DNA of 64,000 nucleotides, taken from Streptomyces filamentosus. GTDB taxonomy: Bacteria; Actinomycetota; Actinomycetes; Streptomycetales; Streptomycetaceae. How positions within the stretch are numbered: the stretch's first letter is position 1; the number at the start of each line of letters is the position of its first letter. The stretch is from contig NZ_BNBE01000002.1 of the NCBI RefSeq assembly GCF_014654895.1, positions 806,001 to 870,000 on the forward strand. Direction: 5' to 3'. The notes beneath the pieces are model-generated. The model was not told the origin of the DNA and ran no database searches. It worked only from the letters and a program-made list of their open reading frames with translations. Below, piece after piece: positions 50,394-58,941 of this stretch. A program made the position numbers and the translations under genes.

Positions 50394-51461
50394 GCCGAGG
50401 TCGCCGCCGGGTGCGGGGGCGAGGTGGCGGGCCACGTCGGCGTCGGTGACCTCGGCGAGGGTCGCCGGGCTCCAGCGCGGGTTCCGGTCCTTGTCGACGA
50501 CCTGGGCGCGGATGCCCTCGACGAGGTCGTGGCCGGTCAGGGCGGCGCAGGAGGCGCGGTACTCCAGGTCCAGGGCGGCTTCGAGGCTGTCGACGGCGCG
50601 GACGGCGCGCAGCACGGCGAGGGTCGCCTTGAGGGCGGTCGGGGACCGGGTGAGGAGGGTGTCGGCGGTCTCCTTGGCGGCGGGGACGCCGGAGTCGAGG
50701 AGCCGGTCGACGATCTCCTCGACGGTGGGGGCGGCGTAGCAGGCGTCGATCCACGCGCGCCGTTCGGCGAGGACGCCGGGGGCGGGGGCGGTGGTGTGCC
50801 GGGCCAGGGCCTCCTCGACGGGGAGGCGGGTGAGGTCGGCGGTGAGGGCGTCGAGCGCGGCGGCGGGGACGTGGTGGTCGGCGAGGCCGGTGAGGAGGGC
50901 GTCGGCGGCGCCGATCTGTCCGCCGGTGAGGGCGAGGTGGGTGCCGAGTTCGCCGGGGGCGCGGCCGAGGAGCCAGGTGCCGCCGACGTCGGGGACGAAG
51001 CCGATGCCGGTCTCGGGCATGGCGATCCGGGAGCGTTCGGTGACGACGCGGACGGAGCCGTGGGCGGAGACGCCGACGCCGCCGCCCATGACGATGCCGT
51101 CCATGAGGGCGACGTACGGCTTGGGGTAGCGGGCGATGCGGGCGTTGAGACGGTACTCGTCGCGCCAGAAGGCGGCGGTGGCGGTGCCGCCGGCGCGGGC
51201 GTCGTCGTGGATGGCGCGGATGTCGCCGCCGGCGCACAGGCCCCGCTCCCCCGCGCCGCGCAGGACGACGGCGGCGACCGCCGGGTCGTCCGCCCAGTCG
51301 GCGAGGGCCGCGTCGAGGGCGCGGACCATGGGGTGGGTGAGGGCGTTGATGGCCCGGGGCCGGTCGAGGGTGAGGAGCCCGGCCCGGCCCTCGGTGCGGC
51401 GCAGGACGTGCGGGTCCCGGTCGGCGGGGGCGGCGGGGGCGTCGGCGGGCATGGCGGTCAC
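50379..51461 (-). CDS. Enoyl-CoA hydratase/isomerase family (3-hydroxyisobutyryl-CoA hydrolase-like)
   Basis: A 360-residue crotonase-fold enzyme. The oxyanion-hole segments are GLCAGGDIRAIHDDA and MDGIVMGGGVGVSAHGSVRVVTERSRIAMPETGIGFVPDVGGTWLL. The latter and the long C-terminal part (SPTALKATLAVLRA, GIRAQVVDKDRNPRWSPATL) are typical of 3-hydroxyisobutyryl-CoA hydrolases of valine breakdown rather than plain hydratases. GTG 51461 is chosen because GGAAGGA stands at correct spacing; an ATG three codons on (51452) is too far. Monocistronic. Confidence 0.92.
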   Translation of the reverse strand: MTAMPADAPAAPADRDPHVLRRTEGRAGLLTLDRPRAINALTHPMVRALDAALADWADDPAVAAVVLRGAGERGLCAGGDIRAIHDDARAGGTATAAFWRDEYRLNARIARYPKPYVALMDGIVMGGGVGVSAHGSVRVVTERSRIAMPETGIGFVPDVGGTWLLGRAPGELGTHLALTGGQIGAADALLTGLADHHVPAAALDALTADLTRLPVEEALARHTTAPAPGVLAERRAWIDACYAAPTVEEIVDRLLDSGVPAAKETADTLLTRSPTALKATLAVLRAVRAVDSLEAALDLEYRASCAALTGHDLVEGIRAQVVDKDRNPRWSPATLAEVTDADVARHLAPAPGGDLGLAGA

Positions 51462-51599
51462 TCGGTCCTTCCCGGGGCACGGCACGGTGTCGCCGCCCAC
51501 GCTACCCGCCGGGTCCCGGGCCGACGGGCGGGGGCGGCGGCACCGGCCTAGCGTGGAGGACGGGGACCGTCCTCAGGGGGGCGAGGAGGGATCGCGGGC

Positions 51600-51818
51600 A
51601 TGAGCGGCACCATCGACAGGGCGAAGGACAGGGCCCGGCACGAGGTCGACCGGGCCCGGGGCAGGGCCAAAGAGCTCGCCGGGCGCCTCACCGGGGACGA
51701 GCGCAGGGAGGCCGAGGGCCGCACGGACCGCGCCAGGGCCGAGCTGCGCAGGTCCTGGCGGTCCGTCAGGGAACGGGCCCGGGGCGTCGGGGACTCGCTG
51801 AGGAAGGGCCGCTCCTGA
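51600..51818 (+). CDS. CsbD-like stress protein
   Basis: A 72-residue highly charged helical protein, MSGTIDRAKDRARHEVDRARG... with LAGRLTGDERREAEGRTDRARAEL, the CsbD pattern (G-x-LTGDxxxEAEGxxDxA). CsbD-family proteins are abundant under general stress; the molecular role is unknown. ATG 51600 follows GGAGGGA. TAGCGT at 51549-51554 may be its -10 box. It is probably monocistronic or co-transcribed with the GAP-family gene 85 bp downstream. Confidence 0.82.
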   Translation: MSGTIDRAKDRARHEVDRARGRAKELAGRLTGDERREAEGRTDRARAELRRSWRSVRERARGVGDSLRKGRS

Positions 51819-51903
51819 CCGGCCGGCCCGCGCGGCCGTCCCCGGGGCCCGGCGGGGCCCGGTGGGACGGCCGGCGCGGCGGACCCGGACCGGGGGTGGC
51901 GTG

Positions 51904-52569
51904 ATGGTGCTCGACCTGGTGCTGATCGGCCTCGCGGTGACGCTGTTCCCCTTGCCGGTCATGGCGTTCGTGCTGGTGGTGGCCTCGCCCCGGGGCGTGC
52001 GGAAGGGGCTGGTGTTCATCGCGGCCTGGCTGGCGTGCCTGGTGGCGGTGATCGGGGCCGTCGTCCTCCTCACCGGCGGGAAGCCGCCCGCGCCCCGCTC
52101 GCCGCCGTCGACGGCGGCCCAGGTGGTCACGCTGGTCCTCGGGATCGGTCTGGTCGGGTACGCGTGGTACCGCCGGCGGCGCGTCCGGCGCGGCGCGGCG
52201 GCGGAGCCGGCGGCCGAGCGGGTCCCGCGGAAGGCGGCCTCGCCGGACGGGGTCTCCGTCCGGTCCGCCGCGGCGCTCCCGGTGCTCCTCCAGCCCTGGG
52301 GGATGGTGGGCGCCGCGGCGGCCACGGTGGTCCAGGCGGACCTCTCGGACGCCGGGAACGTGGTGGCGCTGGTGGTCTTCTGCCTCCTGGCCACCTCGTC
52401 GCTGCTGGCGATGGAGCTGTCGGTGGTGTTCTCCCCCGAGCGGGCCCACCGCACCCTGGCGGGGCTGCGGGGCTGGCTCACCCGCCACAAGGAGCCCGCG
52501 ATCTTCGGCCTCTGCGTGCTGCTGGGACTGTGGCTGATCAGCCGCAGCCTCTACCAGCTCGCGCCGTGA
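51904..52569 (+). CDS. GAP family (Sap-like) membrane protein
   Basis: A 221-residue membrane protein with about six helices (LVLIGLAVTLFPLPVMAFVLVVASPRG, VFIAAWLACLVAVIGAVVLL, TLVLGIGLVGYAWYRRRR, ALPVLLQPWGMVGAAAATVV and further). The layout, including the early Pro-rich helix with FPLPVMAFVLVV, matches the GAP/Sap family related to sulfolipid-1-addressing proteins of mycobacteria. Function in streptomycetes is unknown. GTG 51901 is an equally placed start after GGGGGTGGC. Convergent with the DUF7144-like gene. Confidence 0.82.
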   Translation: MVLDLVLIGLAVTLFPLPVMAFVLVVASPRGVRKGLVFIAAWLACLVAVIGAVVLLTGGKPPAPRSPPSTAAQVVTLVLGIGLVGYAWYRRRRVRRGAAAEPAAERVPRKAASPDGVSVRSAAALPVLLQPWGMVGAAAATVVQADLSDAGNVVALVVFCLLATSSLLAMELSVVFSPERAHRTLAGLRGWLTRHKEPAIFGLCVLLGLWLISRSLYQLAP

Positions 52570-52597
52570 CGGGCTCCCCCGGCTCCTCGGGCAGGTT

Positions 52598-53023
52598 CTA
52601 GAGCGCCGCGGTGTCGTCGGGCTTGACGACGCAGAGGGCCCAGATGACGAAGCCGGACATGGCGATCATCAGGATCGACCAGGCCGGGTAGTACGGCAGG
52701 GACAGGAAGTTGGCGACGATGACGAGGGCGGCGATGGCCACTCCGGCCACGCGGGCCCACATCGACGTCCGGTAGAGGCCGAAGCTGACGAGGACGGCGA
52801 CGGCCCCGAGGACCAGGTGGATCCATCCCCATCCGGTGAGGTCGAACTGGAAGACGTAGTTGGGCGTCGTGAGGAAGACGTCGTCCTCGGCGATCGCCAT
52901 GATCCCCCGGAAGATCCCGACGACTCCGGTGATCCCCAGCATGACGGCGGCGAAGACGGTGAGTCCCCCGGCCCACATCTGCTGTGAGCTGCCCGTCCGG
53001 TGTGAGGTGTGCGTGGCGGCCAT
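52598..53023 (-). CDS. DUF7144-like four-helix membrane protein
   Basis: A 141-residue membrane protein. Four helices are visible: GGLTVFAAVMLGITGVVGIFRGIMAI, WIHLVLGAVAVLVSFGLY, VAGVAIAALVIVANFLSLP and WSILMIAMSGFVIWALCV. The loop FLTTPNYVFQFDLTGWGWIHL is the family hallmark as I recall it. Function unknown. The ATG at 53021-53023 follows GAGGACCACG. It lies 108 bp downstream of the antiporter gene on the same strand. Confidence 0.85.
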   Translation of the reverse strand: MAATHTSHRTGSSQQMWAGGLTVFAAVMLGITGVVGIFRGIMAIAEDDVFLTTPNYVFQFDLTGWGWIHLVLGAVAVLVSFGLYRTSMWARVAGVAIAALVIVANFLSLPYYPAWSILMIAMSGFVIWALCVVKPDDTAAL

Positions 53024-53131
53024 CGTGGTCCTCGCTCTCGTTCCGCGGGTACGGGCCGGTGCCCGGCACCCGAGCTCCCTTCCATGGTCGTCCCGGACGG
53101 TGACCGGCGCACCGGCAGGACTCCCCGGCCT

Positions 53132-54466
53132 TCAGGCGGCGGGGCCGCCGGGATGCCCGAGGCGGCGGCGCTCCCCGCCCGCGGGGACCTCAGCGGCCTC
53201 CTTGAGGGTGCCGCGGGAGGCCGCGGCGGCACGGCGGTACCAGGCGCCGTACGCCCCCGCGAGCGCCGGGGCGGTGGCGCCGTGGAGGAGGACGCTGAGG
53301 GCCACCGTGACGGCCACGACGCGGCCCAGCAGTTCGGTTCCGGCGACGTGCTCCTCGGCCACCAGGAGGCCCAGGACGACCGAGGCGAGGCCGCGGGGCC
53401 CGAACCAGCCGACGTACAGGGCGGTGGGGGCGCGCAGGCCGCTGCCGAGGAGGGAGAGGGCGACGGGGACGAGCCGGACGACGGTCAGGCTGAGCAGGGC
53501 GTAGAGGACGATCCGCCAGCTCAGGTGCTGGAGGGCGGGGCCGAGGAGGAGGGCGCCGAAGAGCAGCAGTCCGATCGAGGCGAGGAGGCCGCCGAGGTCT
53601 TCGGCGAGGTCGGGGGTGGTGTCCCGCTCCCCGGGGCCGTCCGGTGCGGCGGTTCCGGGCGCGGCCCCGGGGACGTTGCGCAGGGCGTGTCCGAAGGCGA
53701 AGCCGGCGACCCAGGCGGCGATGAAGCCGCTGCCGTCGGTGACCACGGCGAGTTCGTAGGAGCCGGCGGCGACGGCGAGGACGTAGACGTGGCGCCATTC
53801 GCGGGTGATCCAGCCGCGGGCACGGGCCGCCTGGAGGAGCCGGCCGCAGGCGCCGCCGGCGAGCAGGCCCAGGACGGTGCTGAGCAGCAGGGAGCGCCAG
53901 AAGGTGCCGGCCACGCCCTCGGTGGCGTACGAGGTGCCGGGGACGGCGGCGAGGAAGACGAGGAAGAACGGCAGGACCATGCCGTCGTTGAGTCCGCTCT
54001 CCACGTTCAGGCCCTGCCGGACCAGGGGCGGGACGCGGCGGTCGGAGATCGCGGTCTTGCCGAGCGCGGCGTCGGTGGGTGCCAGGATCACGCCGACCAG
54101 CGCGAGTTCCCAGACGGTGAGGCCGGGGAGCAGGGGCCAGGCCAGCAGCCAGCCGACGGCGATGCTGAGCAGGAGGCCGATCCCGAGCAGACGGCGGGGC
54201 AGGAAGCCGCCGACGGTCAGGTCGCGCCGGCGGACGGTCATGGCGTCGGTGAACAGCACCAGCGTCAGGGCCGCTTCCAGGAGGGCGGTGACGGGTCCGG
54301 CGTCGTGGGCGTCGACGACGCCGAGGACGGCGGGGCCGAGGAGGACGCCGCAGCCCGTGAAGACGAGCGCGGAGGAGACGGGGGTCGTCGACAGCCGTCG
54401 CGAGCCGAGGGCGTAGGCCGCCGTCACGCCCGCCACGGCCAGGACCGTCCACGCGCCGCCGCTCAT
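53132..54466 (-). CDS. Cation:proton antiporter (CPA1 type)
   Basis: A 444-residue membrane transporter with ~12 helices. CPA1 landmarks are present: ELALVGVILAPTDAALGKTAISD and VRQGLNVESGLNDGMVLPFFL, the latter containing the ND pair typical of electroneutral antiporters. Also visible are GFIAAWVAGFAFGHALR and WFGPRGLASVVLGLLV. It should exchange Na+ or K+ for protons and help pH or salt homeostasis. ATG at 54464-54466. The last ~40 residues are a cytoplasmic Arg/Ala-rich tail. Confidence 0.93.
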   Translation of the reverse strand: MSGGAWTVLAVAGVTAAYALGSRRLSTTPVSSALVFTGCGVLLGPAVLGVVDAHDAGPVTALLEAALTLVLFTDAMTVRRRDLTVGGFLPRRLLGIGLLLSIAVGWLLAWPLLPGLTVWELALVGVILAPTDAALGKTAISDRRVPPLVRQGLNVESGLNDGMVLPFFLVFLAAVPGTSYATEGVAGTFWRSLLLSTVLGLLAGGACGRLLQAARARGWITREWRHVYVLAVAAGSYELAVVTDGSGFIAAWVAGFAFGHALRNVPGAAPGTAAPDGPGERDTTPDLAEDLGGLLASIGLLLFGALLLGPALQHLSWRIVLYALLSLTVVRLVPVALSLLGSGLRAPTALYVGWFGPRGLASVVLGLLVAEEHVAGTELLGRVVAVTVALSVLLHGATAPALAGAYGAWYRRAAAASRGTLKEAAEVPAGGERRRLGHPGGPAA

Positions 54467-54745
54467 GGGACCGCCTCCCTCGCCCGCCCCCGTTCCGGTG
54501 CCCGTCGCGGGCGGGGCCGGCCGAGGCCGGATCCGGGGGAGAGCCGTGGCCCGGATCCAGGGAGGGCCGGGGCCGGGTTCAGGGGAAAAGGGGGCGGGAA
54601 GGACTCACCCGCTTCTCGCGGATCCTGATTGCACGGTGCGCGGGCCTCGCGGACCGCTACTCCGTGTCCTCACGTGGAGTCCTTCCCGTCGCTTCCATGG
54701 AACCACCCCGTCGCGCCGCCCGCAGTGCGGGCGGCGCGGGGCGGT

Positions 54746-55429
54746 TCAGGCCGGGAGGAGGTCCTGGAGGACCCGGGCCCGGCGGGGGGTGCTCAGCCGC
54801 AGCTCGATGATGTCCCGGACGGTGGGCCATTCCTCGTCGAGGATCGAGTAGAAGGCCGTGTCCCGGACGGCGCCGTCGAGGCCGCGCGAGTGCGCCCTGC
54901 GGATGCCCTCGCAGGTGGCGCCGAGGCGTTCGATGGCGACGCGGGAGCGGGTGTTGCGGGCGTCTGCACGGAGGGTGATCCGGCGGACGCCCCAGGTGTC
55001 GAAGGCGTGGCGGAGCATGAGCAGCTTCGCCTCGGTGTTGATGCCGGTGCCCCGGGCGTCGCCGGAGATCCAGGTGTTGCCGATCTCGGCGGCGTCGGGG
55101 ACCGCGGTGAGCGGATCCCCGTGGGGGCGGCCGGGGGCCGGGGGCCAGACGAGCGGCCCCCGCCAATAGTCGAGTTCGAGGAAGCGGGTGGAGCCGATCA
55201 CCCGGTCGTCGGCGGTACTGACCAGGGCGAAGGGCAGGCAGCGCCCGGCGGCCTGATCGGCCAGGGCGCGGGCGATGTAGTCGAGCGCGGATTCCAGGCC
55301 GTTCGGCACGGGAGTGAAGGCATAGGCCGATCGGTCCGCCTCGCCGGCCCGCGCAAGGGCTTCGGCGTGCCGCATCGCCAGCGGCTCCAGGCGCACGGAA
55401 CGCCCGGTCAGGAGAACAGGTACTGGCAC
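54746..55429 (-). CDS. GNAT family N-acetyltransferase
   Basis: A 227-residue acetyltransferase of the RimJ/RimL-like (Acetyltransf_3) type. It has LLTGRSVRLEPLAMRHAEALARAGE at the start and DDRVIGSTRFLELDYW. The acetyl-CoA-binding region is TWISGDARGTGINTEAKLLMLRHAFDTWGVRRITLRADARNTRSRVAIERLGATCEGIRR. GTG 55429 has GAGG at good spacing. The acceptor is unknown; related proteins modify ribosomal proteins or small amines. Confidence 0.92.
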   Translation of the reverse strand: MPVPVLLTGRSVRLEPLAMRHAEALARAGEADRSAYAFTPVPNGLESALDYIARALADQAAGRCLPFALVSTADDRVIGSTRFLELDYWRGPLVWPPAPGRPHGDPLTAVPDAAEIGNTWISGDARGTGINTEAKLLMLRHAFDTWGVRRITLRADARNTRSRVAIERLGATCEGIRRAHSRGLDGAVRDTAFYSILDEEWPTVRDIIELRLSTPRRARVLQDLLPA

Positions 55430-55716
55430 GGAACCTCGGGTCTTTCACGGGCAGGGGTCACTTCCGCCACGACGCTGTGCGCCGGAAGTGAAGGGGGAAT
55501 CTCGCCGGGTGCCGATGTCACGTCGAAAGACGTCCGATGAGCAGGCAAAACGGTTCGCCACCAGGTGCGAGGAGGAACAGTATGCAGCCACATCAGCTCT
55601 GAGAACAGAACCCTGGGAGAACCCGGATCCACGGGCGGGTGAAGCCTGCCGGAGGGGCCCGTACGGCGGTCTCAGGGGGCGGACAGGCGCGCCCGCCCCT
55701 CGGACGGCCTCAGGAC
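55430..55716. other. Intergenic stretch of lower GC, no gene assigned
   Basis: 287 bp between the GNAT and RNase H genes. The central part (about 55500-55620) is markedly less GC-rich than its surroundings. It contains GAGGAGG followed by ATG at 55580 that opens only a six-codon frame (MQPHQL). Longer frames on either strand lack family-like composition. It could be a promoter/leader region for the GNAT gene or a gene remnant. Confidence 0.5.
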
Positions 55717-56418
55717 TCAGACGCAGGTGGGGTGCCCCCAGCCCTCCGGGTTCTTCGCGATGGTCTCCCCCTTGTCATAGGCACGCCCACACCGGCAGCG
55801 GCCCGGAAACTTGGCCTTCAGCGTGCCGCCGGACGGGCGACTCCGGCGGGCCCCGGAGGAGGCGGATCCGCCCGGCGCGGAGGAGCGCGCCCGGGGCGCG
55901 CGGGGGGCGGAGGCGCGGGCGGCTGCGGGCTCGGGATCGGGCAGGGCGGAACCGGCGTCCGAGCCCAGCGGCTCCTGGGTGCGGGCGCTGTGGCTGGCGG
56001 CCCGGTCGGCGGCGTCGTTGAGGGGGTCGCCGTCCGCGCGGTGGGCGGGGGTGTAGACGAAGTCGACGTCCCGCCCGGTGAGCAGGGCGTCGATCCGCAC
56101 CACCAGGTCCTTGTTGGCGACCGGGGTCCCGGCGGCGGTCTTCCAGCCCTTGCGGCGCCAGCCGGGGAGCCAGGTCGTGACGGCCTTCATGGCGTACTGC
56201 GAGTCCATCCGGATCTCCGCGGGCGCGGCGGGATCCAGTGTCTCCAGGAGCCGTTCGAGGGCAGTGAGTTCGGCCACGTTGTTGGTCGCGCGGCCGAGCG
56301 GGCCGGCCTCCCAGCGCTCGACCGTGCCGTCCGCCCGGCCGATGACCCACGCCCAGGCGGCGGGGCCGGGATTTCCCTTGGACGCGCCGTCGCACGCCGC
56401 GATGATCTTCTCCAGCAT
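55717..56418 (-). CDS. Ribonuclease H with C-terminal cysteine cluster
   Basis: A 233-residue enzyme. The N-terminal RNase H domain (1-150) has the metal-binding acids D10 (ACDGASKGNPGP), E50 (NNVAELTALE), D72 (IRMDSQYAMKAV) and D135 (RADGDPLNDAADRAA). It removes RNA from RNA/DNA hybrids. After a disordered Ala/Pro/Ser linker (~150-205) comes a short module FPGRCRCGRAYDKGETIAK...GWGHPTC with three Cys and a His, probably a zinc ribbon. The ATG at 56416-56418 has AGGA 7 nt upstream. Monocistronic. Confidence 0.93.
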   Translation of the reverse strand: MLEKIIAACDGASKGNPGPAAWAWVIGRADGTVERWEAGPLGRATNNVAELTALERLLETLDPAAPAEIRMDSQYAMKAVTTWLPGWRRKGWKTAAGTPVANKDLVVRIDALLTGRDVDFVYTPAHRADGDPLNDAADRAASHSARTQEPLGSDAGSALPDPEPAAARASAPRAPRARSSAPGGSASSGARRSRPSGGTLKAKFPGRCRCGRAYDKGETIAKNPEGWGHPTCV

Positions 56419-56595
56419 CCTTCGATCCTGACACGGACGGGGGTGTGCTCCGGGCCGTCGCGGGGGCGCTTCGGGGGTCCCCCGGCCGGGTGGGGGCGGG
56501 CTCCCCGCGCCACGGGGTGTCGGTGCTTCCCCGTAGACTCGCCGTCTGCCCGCCGGTGGCGGCACCGACCCAGCTGACAGGAAGCGACGGACTCC

Positions 56596-57117
56596 ATGAA
56601 CCACGCGGACGGCACCGCACCGATCTACGCCCAGCTCATACGAGAGCGGGGGGACGTGCCCGGTGACGTGCGGCAGGCGGCGGAGGAAGTGCTGCGGGAC
56701 CTGAGCCGGTACATCAAGCTTCCCGCGCCCGCGCCGCAGCAGCCGATGGGCATGCAGGCGATGCAGGGGATGCCGGGACAGCCGCCCATGGGACAGCAGC
56801 CGATGGGACAGCCGGGGATGCCCGGTCAGCCCGGGATGCAGGGTCAGCCGGGGATGCAGGGTCAGCCGGGGATGCAGGGCCAGCCGGGGATGCCCGGTCA
56901 GGGCCAGGGCCAGCCGCCGATGGGCCGCCCGGGGATGCCGCCGCAGGGCCTGCCGGCCGTTCCCGGCCAGCCGGCGCCGGGCCAGCCCGGGATGGCGGGC
57001 CCCGCGGGGCTGCCGGGCCCCGCGGGCATGCAGCTCCCCGGCCCGGTCCCCGGCCAGGGCGGCCCGTCCGGCCACGCCGGCATCGTCGCGATGCGCTCGC
57101 TCCCGCAGGGCGGCTGA
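56596..57117 (+). CDS. Gly/Pro/Met/Gln-rich repeat protein
   Basis: A 173-residue protein. The first ~40 residues (DGTAPIYAQLIRERGDVPGDVRQAAEEVLRDLSRYI) look ordered and resemble short conserved Streptomyces proteins, as I recall. The rest is collagen-like low complexity, built on GMQGQP/GMPGQP hexapeptides and later PGP(A)G blocks, ending AGIVAMRSLPQGG. ATG 56596 follows AGGAAG. Function unknown; the tail is likely disordered or sticky. Monocistronic, divergent from RNase H. Confidence 0.82.
   Translation: MNHADGTAPIYAQLIRERGDVPGDVRQAAEEVLRDLSRYIKLPAPAPQQPMGMQAMQGMPGQPPMGQQPMGQPGMPGQPGMQGQPGMQGQPGMQGQPGMPGQGQGQPPMGRPGMPPQGLPAVPGQPAPGQPGMAGPAGLPGPAGMQLPGPVPGQGGPSGHAGIVAMRSLPQGG
56815..56904 (+). 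repeat. 18-bp tandem coding repeat (GMQGQP)
   Basis: Five adjacent 18-bp units start at 56815, 56833, 56851, 56869 and 56887, each near GGGATGCAGGGTCAGCCG and encoding GMQGQP or GMPGQP/G. The near-identity at DNA level, including third positions, points to recent slippage expansion. Confidence 0.92.
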
Positions 57118-57175
57118 CCCAGGTCCCGCCGCACGGGCCCGTACCGGGAGGAGGAGGAGCAGGAGCCCTCTCCTC

Positions 57176-57562
57176 GTGGACGACGGGTACGCGTACCGCC
57201 CGGTGTACGTCGACGTCGCCGCCCCGGAGACCGCCGCCGACCGGCTCCGGTGGGTCCCGGGCGTCGAAGCCGTCGCCGGGGAGCCGCACGAGCTGCGCCT
57301 CGGGCCGCTCCTGGTGGACGCCTCGTACGACGACTGCGTGACCGGCGAACGGGCCCATCCCCATGACTTCCTCCAGTGGCCGACCGTCCTGGAGTGCGAA
57401 GCCGTCCCCGGTGCCGCGCCCGCCGAGGTGACCGGGGCGGTGGCCGGACTGCTGCGAACCCCGTGGGACATCGGCTTCAAGGCCCTCGCCGCGTGCGACT
57501 TCGAGGACGAGCTGCCCGAGAACGGCGGCTCCGCCCGGTACCCCTCCCCGACCGCCCGCTGA
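57176..57562 (+). CDS. Hypothetical protein
   Basis: A 128-residue soluble protein that I do not recognise: YAYRPVYVDVAAPETAADRLRWVPGVEAVAGEPHELRLGPLLVDASYDDCVTGERAHPHDFLQWPTVLECEAVPG... The acidic, evenly mixed composition and codon pattern look like a real gene. GTG 57176 is the only good start after a GGAG-containing stretch. It lies 58 bp after the repeat-protein gene and may be co-transcribed with it. The HDFLQWPTVLE stretch suggests an immunity-protein or SMI1-like fold, but this is a guess. Confidence 0.65.
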   Translation: MDDGYAYRPVYVDVAAPETAADRLRWVPGVEAVAGEPHELRLGPLLVDASYDDCVTGERAHPHDFLQWPTVLECEAVPGAAPAEVTGAVAGLLRTPWDIGFKALAACDFEDELPENGGSARYPSPTAR

Positions 57563-57728
57563 CGTACCCGGGGTCATCCGATCGGCCGACCCCCGGGTCC
57601 ACCGGAGGGGCCGGGGGCCGTGGACGGGCGGGCGACGGGTCCGGGCGCCCGGCGGGCGGAGGATCGGGACACGGGAGGGGCCGGGTCCGCGCGGCGTCCT
57701 CCTCCTGTCCCGCACCGAGGAGCCCGAG

Positions 57729-58910
57729 ATGACGAAGATCCGCCGCCCGTCCCGTACCGCTCGCGTCCTGCTGCCCGCGGCGGTCGCCGGGGTCCTGCTC
57801 TCGGGATGCGCCCAGGCGGATCCGGCTCCCGCCGCCGCGCCGGCGGGCACCGCCACCGCCACCACCGGGGCGCCGTCGCCCTCGGCCCCCACCGTCACCG
57901 TGACCCCGCCGCCCTCCACCGGACCGGCCGCGGCACCGAAGGCCGGGACGCTGCTCGTCAGCGACTTCGGGTCGGACACCGTGACCTTCGTCGACCCCGC
58001 GCGCGGGGCCACCGGCTCGGTGGAGGTGGGGACCGCGCCGTACGGCCTCGCCCTCGGGAAGGACGGCCGGGCCTGGGTCGCGACCGCCGAGGGCGTCGCC
58101 GTCGTCGACACCGCCGCCCGGCAGCGCCTGGCCCTGGTCCCGTACCGGACCGACACCGGCCCGGTGACCACCGGCGAGTACCGGGGCGGCGGGATGGGCA
58201 TCGCGCTCTCCCCGGACGGGAAGCGGGTCTACGTGGGGGTGAACGTGCCCGGCGGGAACGGCACCCTGGAGGTGGTCGACACCGCCTCCGCGAAGGTCGT
58301 GGACGTGGTGGACGTGGGCCGCCGGCCGTTCGACGTGGACGTCAGCCGGGACGGTTCCGCCGTGTACGCCACGAACCACGACTCCTTCGACGTGACCGTC
58401 GTCGACGCGGACTCGCTGGCCGCCCGGCGCGTCGAGGTCGCCCCGTACGGCACCGAGGGCGGCCTCGGCTCCTGGCTGAAGCCGCACTACACCGCCGTGC
58501 GCCCCTCCGACGGCAGGCTCCTGATGCCCTTCGAGGGCGAGCGGCTCGCGGTCGTCGACCCGGCCACCGGCCGGGTCGAGATCGAGGAGATGACCGCGAA
58601 CACCCACCAGCACGGGGCGGCCGTGACGGCCGACGGCACGCTGTTCGCCGTCGGCACCGGCCCCATCGACCCGAGCGCGGACCGGGGCCCCTCGCTGACC
58701 GTCCGCTCCCCCGAGGGCGTCGAGCGGGTCTATCCGCTCGACGGCCCCCACGAGGACGTCGCCGTGTCCGAGGACGGCCGCACCGCGTACGTGACCGGCG
58801 GCTTCACCCGGGACGGGTACTGGGACGGCATCAGCGTCGTCGACCTCGCCTCGGGCGGGGTGAAGCGCCTCCCGGCGGGCTCGCGACCGCTCGGCGTGGT
58901 CGTCCTCTAG
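57729..58910 (+). CDS. YncE family beta-propeller lipoprotein
   Basis: A 393-residue lipoprotein. The signal ends in LLSGC (Cys27), then a Thr/Pro/Ala linker (~30-72) leads to a seven-bladed YVTN-type propeller. Blade repeats include LLVSDFGSDTVTFVDPARG, ALSPDGKRVYVGVNVPGGNGTLEVVDTAS, VDVSRDGSAVYATNHDSFDVTVVD and AVSEDGRTAYVTGGF. It is anchored outside the membrane. Relatives bind ligands or stabilise envelope complexes, without proven enzymatic activity. ATG 57729 follows GAGGAGCCCGAG. Confidence 0.9.
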   Translation: MTKIRRPSRTARVLLPAAVAGVLLSGCAQADPAPAAAPAGTATATTGAPSPSAPTVTVTPPPSTGPAAAPKAGTLLVSDFGSDTVTFVDPARGATGSVEVGTAPYGLALGKDGRAWVATAEGVAVVDTAARQRLALVPYRTDTGPVTTGEYRGGGMGIALSPDGKRVYVGVNVPGGNGTLEVVDTASAKVVDVVDVGRRPFDVDVSRDGSAVYATNHDSFDVTVVDADSLAARRVEVAPYGTEGGLGSWLKPHYTAVRPSDGRLLMPFEGERLAVVDPATGRVEIEEMTANTHQHGAAVTADGTLFAVGTGPIDPSADRGPSLTVRSPEGVERVYPLDGPHEDVAVSEDGRTAYVTGGFTRDGYWDGISVVDLASGGVKRLPAGSRPLGVVVL

Positions 58911-58941
58911 TTCCGGGGTCCACGACGCGCGGCCGCGGTCC

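Noticed and set aside
55488..56021. A 177-codon plus-strand frame starting in the low-GC island
   Set aside because: After ~45 residues it becomes an Arg/Pro-rich shadow of RNase H on the other strand. The first part has no recognised similarity.
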